A program made the translations under genes and the position numbers. From NCBI RefSeq assembly GCF_020382885.2, contig NC_058506.1:15788318-15852317 (forward strand): a DNA stretch of 64,000 nucleotides, given 5' to 3'. The stretch's first letter is position 1, and each line of letters opens with the position of its first letter. Shown here one piece after another: positions 26,601-38,100 of the stretch. This stretch comes from Scatophagus argus (taxonomy: Eukaryota; Chordata; Actinopteri; Scatophagidae). Under the pieces are notes generated by a model. It saw only the letters and a program-made list of their open reading frames with translations, was not told the origin of the DNA and ran no database searches.

Positions 26601-29600
26601 TTTATCTGGAAACTCAAGATAAAATGAGCAGAGATGTCCTTTCTGACAGATAGCCCTGTCACAGGAAAGACCAGGGAAACAGACCAGAAACAACTTTTCC
26701 CTCAGTCTGTAGAGTTGGCTGTCAAGGCTAGACAATGGTGTTTTTCTTGTACGAATCACCCCTCCCAACAGAGGATGGTTGAAGGCCCACCAGAGTGAGT
26801 GTGGCTTGTGGTGGATGAAGGCAGGAAGAGAGATAAGAGTCTGAAAGAGGTGTCTTTTGTTAAATGAAGATGTTTTTTGTGAATAGGAGGAAATCATTAC
26901 TGGTTAATTATCTGATGTGGAGGATTCAGTTTGTAGAGGTCAGTCAATAAACATAGACTGATATTTCCCACTAACCTTTAAATTTACTCATAATTTGCAT
27001 GATAGTCATATGTACATGTTTTTTTAATCATAATTGGTGATTTACTATTTTGAGATTTTTCTCTTTGGTTCTTTTTGGTTAGGCTTTTTTGTCTGTGTAC
27101 ACCAGATCAACTGTAAGTTTTCAAGTATTAGCATTTCTGCTATGACTTCAGCAGGTAAAAGAGAGGTGCACATGTCTGTCAGTCTGGCCTGCTTATCGGG
27201 ACGGTCAGCTGTTGGAGCTAATTATAAATCCTTAGTGCCTGATTGCTGAAATTTTCACCAAACACACTTCTTTTGACTCATAAGTTATTTAAATGTAAGC
27301 ACACAGCCATGATGCACGTATTGTCCGATTTAATGTGATTTAACACTTTCTTGGGATACTAAAAGCTCTGATGTCCAACACAACTAAATGTCCATAAATT
27401 GGCCAAGATGCTCCTTATAACTTCAGTACTTGTCTGACAATTGTCATGTTTTTATGCTTCCTTTTCTAATGATAGCTGTCAAATTTGGCATAATTTTCGA
27501 TGTAAATAAATAAGTGCTTGCCAAAAGGGGATGAAGTTTTAACTATCTCACTCCATGGTAGTTTTATATTTCCTGGTCACACCCCCAAACCCCTCACATT
27601 ATGAGAACTTTCAATTCTAAAAACTTGGAGCAGAGCAGTTGATTATCCCTCAAACTGAAATAAGACAAAGTCCAAGAATATGATCTTTCAATGTTAACTT
27701 TTTTCATTTTGCATTATAAATATTTTTTGACCTTACAATATGGTTCTTGCCTCTTTCGAGCCCTGACACTCTCCTCATCACCGATGTTCAAATATTTGAC
27801 CTGTGGGAGATCAAAACCAAAAGTGCAGAAAATATGAAGCTGTGAGAATTTTTTTTTTAAGAATGAATTTACACGTGAGCTGTTTTATGCGGTTGGAGCT
27901 GCCCATCTGCTCCTCCTAGTTGCTCAGAACAAACATTGAGAACTGTTTGGGAATACGCTTTGGCCAGCTGGGAAAACCCAGTTTTAGGAAGTGAACAAAT
28001 ATCAGCGTCCCCTCCCTCCCTCACTGACCATGACAAACATGTGCTTTAGTGGCCACACAAGGCTGTCATCAGCACTGGGTAGTGATGAGTGAACTCAGTT
28101 TGTTAGATAAGAGTTAAAACATGACAATGGCTGCCCTGCTGTAAATTAATGATCCGATACAGAATGATGAGGCTTTAATTTGACTCCTAACAAGCTTCCG
28201 GCTTCTGCTCTGAGGCACACTATGGAAGCGATGAGTGAATCTGTGATTTTTCCTCCTAGTGCTCCCAGTTTAGTGATGTGGGTAACCGTACAGAGGAATG
28301 CAGGAATAGCGTGTGTTTATTTTTGCACATCTGCTGCTGATTGGTGATGGGGCCCAGTTTGTTTTCATAATCGCTGTTTGTTTTATGTATCTGTCGGGGT
28401 TCTTACCGAGCTTATTCACTGAACAGTTTCACTGCAGATGGTCTCGAGCCACATTTTCCAACGCACTTAGTTTGGTTTATGTTTTTGATTTAATCTCCAT
28501 TGTGATTAATTTATCTATATTCACGGTGTTTGTTTATGAGCTGCTCACAAAGGTAAGCTAATCGCTCGAATCTGTCATTCACTGAAAACACTGTGTTCGT
28601 TCGCTGCACGTCTCATCATAGTTGAGCTTGACAGGCAAACCAGCTAAACCAAACCTTTCCATATTAAATCCCATGTATACGCTTTAAGAAAAGCAGCTTT
28701 CAATACAGGAATGTGTACACACTTTCTGGTTGACTCAACCATAAAAACAAGGACAATGCTTTTAATATACAGTACAATCCACCCCTCTCCTTTTCTCATC
28801 CTTTCCTCAGGTCAACATAATTCCCATCATTGCCAAAGCGGACACAATCTCCAAGAGTGAGCTCCACAAGTTCAAAATCAAGATTATGAGTGAACTGGTG
28901 AGCAACGGGGTTCAGATATATCAGTTCCCAACGGACGATGAAGCCGTCAGCGAGATCAATGCATCCATGAACGTAAGTCATGTTGTAAGTCATGCTCACT
29001 TGTGCTGAAGACTAGAAAATTCCAGATGCGTTTTCGCGCTCATATGAATGTGCTGAAAGTGAAATGAAAATGATTTCATACTCGAGATTTTTGATTGTCT
29101 GTACATCTGTGTGCCTGCTGACTTTAGCACCTCATGTGTTACACATCTGGTAGCGGTATGTTGACACCGTTTTAATGGTTTTAAGATGTGTTGAAAAATA
29201 ATATTGTCTTCTTATCGATACATTTTGGAATCCCACACAAATCTGTGACTGCATACAGGGAAGAATGCTGCGAATGAACAATAATTTTTCTCATGGATAA
29301 ATAAAACTGCATTTGATTTTCTCCCAGGCACAGTCCTAGTACAGTAAACCCATCTATTCATAGTCGGTTACATCAGCACCCACACTCACCAGCTTGTTCC
29401 TCTGAGCTGCAACCAGCCAGCTGGTTTCAACTCTCCACCTAATTTTTGAGGTTGCGTATCGAGCATGTTTTCCCCATCCTAACGAGGCGTAGTAGCTCCG
29501 AGAGCATCAAGGGAGCGTGCGTGTGTGTTTAATTACTTCATCAAAATGGGCCTCTCAGCCACATTTTGAACTTAAAAGCGAGTTCTGGCTCAGTTCATAT

Positions 29601-32105
29601 GTCAGCATGGTTACACATCGGTTTGGTGTGGTCTGGTTGTGAAAGATAAGAAGGACTACAGCCGCAGTGACACAAGTTTCATTTCAAATGAAACGCTCAA
29701 TTTCCATTTTTCCTTTTTTTTTCCGTTGTGTTGACCATATTTGAGTTCAGTGAAATATAACTTGTGAAACGGTTGCTGTGCTGTAAAGAAACATAGGAAA
29801 AACAGCTCTTAAAGAAGAGTAACCCAGGAGATGGACAGAGCTGGAACTCGACTCCTGGTAACGGCTGGACTACAGTTACACCTGTGACCTTTTCACCTTT
29901 TTTTTAACGCTCTTGAAATCTTTTTTCCTGCAGGCCCACCTGCCGTTTGCTGTGGTTGGGAGCGTGGAAGAGGTCAAAGTGGGGAACAAAACCGTGAGGG
30001 CCAGACAGTACCCCTGGGGTGTCGTGCAAGGTGAGAACCGTTCGAGTTAATCAGGACGCGTGTGGGTGGGTGTTTGTGTTTCTCGGGCAAACAGAGACTG
30101 TCACAGTATTATTTTAAGCATTAAGACGAAGGGGGAGGCAAACTGTGATGCTGAAGCTAAAGGCTACATCGTCACATGTTTATTGACAGAACATTTACAG
30201 TAACTAGGGGTTATTTCAGTTGATACATTAAAAATAATGACTTAAGTACCCATGCTCAGTCCTAGTCTTTATTATGACTTAATATTTGTTTATAGCATTA
30301 ATGTGAATGTGTGTAAAGCAGTGATGGGTGTTCTTTGCATTTCTGAAGAAGTACACGAGTGTTGTCCACTACTTTTTATTATTCCATAGCCTGAACAATT
30401 AATAAAGGAAAGGGAAAATAATAATATGAAAATAATAGTTACAGCACTAATAAAAACTTACCAAGTGCCACTTAAACCTACAGCGCATGCAAAAGACTAG
30501 AGGAAACATATCATCAACTTCCACCTTTCTACACTGCAAATACCATTTTATTTGTGCTATATATTCATATAATCTTTGCTACATCAAAGCAAACTTGAAT
30601 GTCAGTGCTGCCATTTGTACAGAGAATGACGTTTCTGTCTGACCCTGGTGCTGGCATATACACATGTGTAGGATCTCTTTTAACCACATGCTGCTTGGCT
30701 TGAGGATTTAGTGTGGTTATAGTGAAAAAACTCAGCTTGTCATCTATCAGTATCTATTGTAGAAGATGTCTTCCTGCTCATGACAGGGTGTTGAGTGCAT
30801 CCCACAGTTTGTCGGTTTATTTATACCCTCTCTCTCAATGCGAAGTGCCCTCCACATCTGCGAGTATGACTTCATGAGGAGTGACACTGCAAAGTGAAGG
30901 GCGAGTTTGTTTTGGGAAATTGCCAGTGTGCGTCTGTGTGTGCTTGTGGTGGATTATTATGTCTGTCTTTGCATGCATGTATCTCACGTTTACTTTGTGT
31001 GTGTGTGCGCGCACACGTGGCACGCATATATGTTTGCATGTGTGCGTGAGCTGCCCTTGGAGACATCACATATTGTGTCAGGGATCTTGAGATCTTTGTA
31101 TTCCCACAGTTCGCTCCCCTGTTTCTTGTCATTTATAGTTAACATTTTAATTTAATAACTGAGTTGAACACGGAGTTGTGCTGCGAGAATATTATCGCTT
31201 GGATGGAAGGCACACCCTCACAGAAGCTCTCTCTCTCTTTCTCTCTTCCTTTTGCTGCTTGTGTCCTCACCCTCTCTTCCTTTCCTCTCTCCATTATCCA
31301 CTGACCACTCTCATTCTCCAACCCTCAGAGGAACACTGTGCTACGCTATGGTTATTTATAAAGCCTGCTGTGTGTCTCTTGGGGACGGATTCCTCTGGAC
31401 TCCATCAGTCACCGTGAAGCTATAGTCCAGTCCAAGAAGAGACAGAATAGTGCCGTCTGCAAAAAGTTTTCTGGGCTGTAAGCTCATTTCTTTGGGATTT
31501 GTCTTTATTGCACAATATGTCTTCTTTGTTTTGTCGTTGTTTCGCAGCGGTTAGACGGGTGGTTAATGCTATTTGAAAACAGGTCTCGAGGCTGGTGGTG
31601 GATGGTGATACTGTGAAGTGCTGACTGTAGAATGTCAACAATACATGGGTGTAGGGGGGAAAAATTAGTTAAATGATTCATAAAAGAACAATACGTAAAC
31701 AAAAGCGTGTTCACTCTGTCCTTTTATCGTTTTTTTCCCTACTTTAATTGTTTTATCGACCATGTCCATCTTTGTCTAACAACAAAAGTCTGGACTGATG
31801 GGATGTAATACAAGCAAACCACTTTGCTTTTAGTCAAGCCTGCTTGCAAACCGATGGCTCAGCGTTCACACAACACACTTTGTCACAGTATCTGAAGACA
31901 GGGGCAGAGGAGGACACAAGTGTCAGTGTTTTACTACTTTTGGCCGACTGAAAGGAAGGCCTGTGTCAGTGGAAACAGTTTGCAGATGCCAGATGTCATA
32001 TAGATGGGTTATGTTAACCTCTCGAAGAGCCATGGGAAATTTCCATGGGCTTGAGGGAAGACAGTGGGAAGACTGTCTACTGATAAAAGTGCAATTGAAG
32101 GGGGG

Positions 32106-32145
<40 letters not shown>

Positions 32146-35100
32146 ATCTTGTCTGAGGATCTTGATGCTCTGTTATCTCTGAACTGACATTTTGCAGACC
32201 CCTGCTATTTCTTCTATGCGAGCTACTGTTTGTTCAACTGTGCACACATATTTGTATGTGAACATGGATGACATTAATGACTGACTTTGAATTTGATTCA
32301 CAGTTGCTGTCTGTTTTTTGTAATTTTTTATATAAGTTATGTTTGTCCAAAATAATTAAAAAAGACAGGAGAAGATTAAAAACACTTTTCTGTTAAAATT
32401 TCTTCCAAATATTTCTCACCACACAACCAAACATTTTCAACGGCTGCTGGCCGGATTCCAATGAAATTCGGTTCCCTGAACATGAATCCTGACGACACTG
32501 GTGATCCCATGATGTTAGTTAGGTTTTTTTAAGTTAGTTAAGTTTTCATTTCTTCAGTGAAATTTCTTTTTTTGAGTATGCATGAAATGTGACAACCGTT
32601 GGATGGAGCACCATGACATTTGGTACATGCGTTCATACCTTTTGTTTAGTGATAATTTTGTGCATGTTAACATATTAAGGTGAACATGGTAAGCTGGTCA
32701 TACATACATACATTCATGGTAATTTTACTTATATAACTTTAGCACTTTTGCTATCATAGAGATAATCCTGCTTGTCTGTCACTCAAAATATACTCTAGTT
32801 TAATCAGTGATCATACATGGATCATTTTTATGTTCAGATGACCAGTCTATCTGCAACATTGTGTTTTCATGCCTGTTCATTTTGCACATTTGTACATTTC
32901 CGTCGTTTTTGGATACTGCGGATTTAATTGCAGCCGTTTCTTTATTCTCCTCCATTCTTCTCTGTATGTTTCCGTTGTCATGCTGGTGCATGTGTCCCTG
33001 CAGAGCCCTGTACTCTGATATCTTGAGGGCTCAGTGCTGCAGTTAGAAGACTGGCCTTCGTTCGGTTCTCAGTGGGAGATTATTAAATGCCAAACGAATG
33101 GGCAGTTTCAGCAGCCTGCTGCCTCAGAGTACAACTCATTTCAGTTTTTAACTCCTATATAACCACTAATGATGTGTGGTTAACCAACAAAATGGAATAA
33201 AAACAAGAGTCAGTGATTCATACAGCTGCATCACTGTTAGTTTTTCATGTTGTTTTAAAATGCATTTTTTATGCCCAAAAGTTAGTCACTGCTTATTCAC
33301 TTACTTTATAGTCCTATTCTAATGAAGGAAAGTCTTGTTGTGGATGTTTGGGTTGTACCGGCACTTAGGCTTTCTGTGGTTTGTGCACTGCAGGCTGCTC
33401 TCCCAACGTTTTCCTTCAGGAGAAGCTAAGTGCCGTGCTAATTGGGTTTTGTCAATATCATTACTGCTCGTCTTTACATCCTCAGAGCTCACAGCTTGCA
33501 GTGATATTTAGTGATGGGATGTATTTAACATACATCCCATCCTCCACCACAGCTACCCGGGGGTTCGTGGCATATAACTCCAGTGCCTGAAGGGCCACGT
33601 TCCTTTGCTCTGCACGTGCTCTCGGCCACCACACCAAGCTCTTGGTAGCATCTTTCTACCAAGAGCGAAATATTTTGCATCTGCATATTTTCTTCCTCTG
33701 ACAACACTTCAGTTTTAATGAGTCATTCTAGTTTGTGTTCACACACAAAGGGTGTCGTACACTCTGGATAGAGCTGCGCCTAATGGTTATACTGACATCT
33801 GATATCGTATCATTCTCAATGTGTGTAAATGGAAGGAAATATTCCTAGGCCTTATTCTGAACTGTTACATGCTTTTGTACTGTCTGTCCTGTTTTGTCTT
33901 CACCAGTATAAAATAGGTGAAACAGGTATTAAATTGCATTCTATGTGGTCTTAGAAAAGATCTATAAAAAGTCCTAAATTTAACTTGGTGAACCCTGCAG
34001 AAACCCTGCAGCTGATGCATTGCCTTTTACACCAGATGATTGTTTCAATGTAGATGGGTTCAATTCACATTCAAGCACCCCTGCCCACTTGCTATTCCCA
34101 CATTGACCTTTCCAAGAGCCCACCCCCCCCCCCCCCCAAAAAAATCAAGGTTTTAATTTCCACATCCCACATCGTTGCGATGGACTAAATGAGGTGATCT
34201 ACAAGTAAAAGGATTCAGAATGGAAAAGATGCTAGGGGCACATTGCCCCTCCTCTGCTGTCATTCTGTCAGGCAGGAAACGCTTCCTGCCCTTTTCCCAC
34301 CATGAATTCATTTAAGTGTGAGAGTAATGTTGTTAAAATTAGTCCAGTAGAAAAAAAATGAACATGAAAACTGCAAAATATCTCCCAATTTATCAGCCCC
34401 CGCTTGTTGGCAAAATGTAATCAACTTGGTTTATCTTAGTGGATGCCAAATGTGATTTCTCCAGTGTATTTTATGCAGACTACTTCACATTCCAGTAGAG
34501 ATGTGGTGATTTCCTGCTTTTGAAAGAGAAATGGAGAGGAAGGGAGGGTAACAGGGTGACAGATGGGGTGTTAAAATAAGTTGGAAGGGGGTGTAAAGGA
34601 CAGCCCGGCACAGAACGAAAAGCAAAGAGTTTGAAACAAGACTTGACTGCACATTTGGAGCTCTGACGCTGGCTCATTAACACAACCAAGAACAATTTTT
34701 CAAGCGTATTTGTCATCGCTTATCATGTATTGAAAATAACTAAGATGATCACCCAAACCGTAACTGTTCTTCTAATTCTGTTGTGTGTGTGGGTGTGTTT
34801 TCTCTTCAGTCGAGAACGAGAGCCACTGCGACTTTGTAAAACTCAGAGAGATGCTCATCAGGGTCAACATGGAGGATCTAAGGGAGCAGACCCACGCCCG
34901 CCACTACGAGCTGTACCGACGCTGTAAGCTGGAGGAGATGGGCTTCAAAGACACAGATCCCGACAGCCAGCCGTTCAGGTAAAGTGTGTGAGAGAGAGAG
35001 TGCACAGACAGTAAAACACACACAAAACCACCGAGGTACTCAAGTGTCGGCCACAGAGAGACTCTCCATTGTTCTGAGACAATACCTGATCTTTTCCTGT

Positions 35101-38100
35101 CTTTATTCACTCTCTCCCCTGTCCTGTATTTTCTCCTCTCAGCCTTCAAGAGACATATGAGGCCAAGAGGAAAGAGTTCTTGGGGGACCTGCAGCGTAAA
35201 GAGGAAGAAATGCGACAAATGTTTGTCAACAAAGTAAAAGAGACCGAAGCAGAGCTGAAAGAGAAGGAGAGAGAGGTCAGCCTCAAGTGAAGTTATGGGT
35301 ACAGATGCAGCGTATTTGATGTTTAATGGTCACAGATGAGTCCACATGCCAACACTGCAACTTCAAACCTCAGGCAGGAGGTCAGGATGTTTAACTTCAG
35401 CCTGTTGAAGACATTACACATGCTGTATGCAAATCACTATGATTTTGCGTCATTTCAGTCAGTGCAATCAGTAAGTACACGATAATACTTGACAAGCTGT
35501 CCTCATGTATGAACTAATGAATGAGGTAGAGGTGAAGAACTGTACTCAAATATCATGCATTTTTAAAGTTTGTGGCCAGATCATCCTGTTGTTCCAACAA
35601 AAACTGCAGCCGCAGGCCTGAAAATGAAAAACAGTAATTCAGAATAGACTAAAAGGTTCTGTAGACCTGCAGAGTTTTGTGAAAATTCTTTATAGTTTGT
35701 CTATGGTACTGCTTTCATAATGCACCATATCAATATCAATAAATGCAGTGACCAGTCAGGTTCACGTTCCTCTTCTATCTTCAGATGTTTTTTTGTTTTT
35801 TTACCAATCTGTCCTCAAATCTCTTGTCTCTCGTTCTGTCCCCGTCCTGTCTGTCCATCCCCACTCTTACGTTGCTCCTCCCTCTCAGCTGCACGACAAG
35901 TTCGAGCAGCTGAAGCGGATGCACCAGGAGGAGAAGAGGAAGGTGGAGGAGAAGCGGAGAGACCTGGAGGAGGAGATGAACGCCTTCAACAGGAAGAAGG
36001 TGGCTGCCGAGACGCTCTCCTTATCTCAGCCCCTCAAGAAAGACAAGGACAAGAAAAAGTAAGTCAGTCCCTCCTTTCTTTCACGCTCTCCCTTTCTATA
36101 GCAGGAGGCTGCTTTTTCCAACCTCGCTCCTTTCTTGAACTAATCCTGTTGTCTACTCGTTCTGCGCCTTTAAAAGCTGAAATGATTTTCCTTTTTTGTA
36201 CACTGTACACTTTGTTCTCTGGCCTCTCTCACCCCCATCACCTTTTTGCTCTCTAACCCCAGTTACAAGTCTTTAAACTGGATGTTTGCATTCTGCTGTG
36301 CCTCATCAATGAACCTTTCACTGAGTGTGCTGTGCATTTGTCGACATGTGTCCCAACACACAAGCATTTCAGCTATTATAAGGGCCTGGCATGTGTTAAG
36401 GAAACTTCCTCCCCTTTTTGTCCTGCCCAAGCTTAACATTTCCTGTCCTTTCACTCTTTCCTTTTGCCTCGCTCTAATTATTCAGAATATTCAGGGAGAA
36501 GCAACTGAGCTCACTTGCAGAGGCGATCAAAGCTCGGCTTATAAATTGGTAATGCAGAATCCAGCTCGCACAGGGCAAAGCTGATTTTCACTTGATGCTT
36601 TCTGATGCATGCACAGGTATAGCTACAACATAAGATTTTATCAATCATCATGTATATTTCACTTTACTGCAGTCTGTTATTCAGTGCAAGTTTTTGGATT
36701 TATTTTTTAATCTCCCATGCAGCCATTGGTTTGTTCATTATGACACTCAAGGTCATTATTCAGTAACTCGTCACAGTGAACTACTTTACTTTCCTGTCAA
36801 AACGCTCTTTTTATTGTGCAGTGATGCAGCGTTACAGTAGTTTTAAAATTCCTTGAATGCACCTTCAAGGAACTTTCAGCTTTTCCTGGTTTTGATTTAA
36901 CAACAATGTGTAGTATGTGGCCAAAAGTATGTGGACAAACCTGTTCATCAGAACTTCATAAACAAATAGTTTTTCAAGTTTGGTGTGCAACAACTTGACT
37001 GATTTGCACAGAGCCTGCATGCCAGCCCTTATCACCTGACATCAGTTTACAACACTGATGATCTTGTGGCTGAATGCTGCAGCCAGGTTCCAAATTCACA
37101 GCGTATACTTTTAATGTTCAGGTCTTTGCTGTATACCTAATGGATGTAGTATTTTTCTGGAGCCATCTTCTATACCTTGGATGTTGGAGGTCCCTTCTCC
37201 TCCCCACCAAGAAAGAATTTTCTGAAAAGAAAACAAACAAACAAACAAAACAAAACAGGTTTTAGTTAATCTTCCAGCTGCTCTGACAATACCCGAAGCT
37301 GGTGACTGTCTCAAGGACTGGAAATGACCTGAAAACGTAAGCTTTGGACTAATGATCTGTAGTGACGTGAACTGTGCACGACTTGTAGTTAATGGAGTCC
37401 GAGTCATACCAGCTGAGGCCTGAAATCTGAGAATTAATGGAAGAGCGTGGGGCTCCACCTTGTGGATGCTCACATGCTTTGCTCTCAGTGCTGCTGCAGG
37501 AGGCCAATCTTCCATTTTGTGAAGTCGATTCTGAAAAATTTCAATTTTGCCTTTTATGTTTGTTTTATTTTAAGTCTTGGGTTGTGACGCACTTTAGAGG
37601 ACACGTTCATAGTGAGACATATTCCAGATAAAATGTAGATTATACTTTCAGGAGTGATGTTTGGATAAACTGCGTCAACCACATAACTACCGTACTTCAT
37701 ATAGCTGTGATGTGATGGCTCACACTTGCTTTCTGCTCACTAAACCAAATGCTGCTGTTTTATTCTAACTGCAGCACCTCTTTGCTCAAACTCACCTCTA
37801 TTTGCAAATTTAAATTCTTTTCATTAACAATTCATATTTCCGTGAAGAAGTTGTTTATTTGTTTGATTTATTTTGTTTATTGTTTGTCATTGTTTTCCAG
37901 TTAATTTATGGGCGCTGTATACCCTCCCACACACGACCATGGATTTGTCCTCCATCACCATAGCATCGACAACACCTGTTTCTTTTCTTTGTTCGTTTGT
38001 TTGGCTTTTTGTTTTGTTTGTTTTTGTTTTGGGTTTTGACATTCCATCTTGACATTGTGCACATGGACCAAAGACACTGAGGCGGAGGAGGAGGATGATG

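Larger units (their letters stand above)
23441..28810 (+). other. septin8: septin8 intron 4
   Basis: 5.4 kb intron. It contains degraded dispersed repeats at about 25337-25425 and 26195-26415. A hydrophobic open frame at 28313-28561 is not supported as a gene. Confidence 0.85.
30031..34809 (+). other. septin8: septin8 intron 6
   Basis: 4.8 kb intron. It holds an alternating purine-pyrimidine tract at 30996-31019, a TG microsatellite at 32109-32143, a dispersed repeat copy at about 32440-32720, two perfect hairpins at 33513-33541 and 33638-33666, and a C15-A7 tract at 34123-34144. No coding exon is recognised. Confidence 0.85.

Noticed and set aside
28313..28561. 82-residue hydrophobic open frame in septin8 intron 4
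   Set aside because: AT-rich intron sequence easily gives Phe/Leu/Val-rich frames. No homology or splice context supports it.
35720..36256. 178-residue open frame overlapping septin8 exon 9
   Set aside because: It runs in another frame across an exon and both flanking introns. The septin8 coiled coil in the other frame is clearly the real product.
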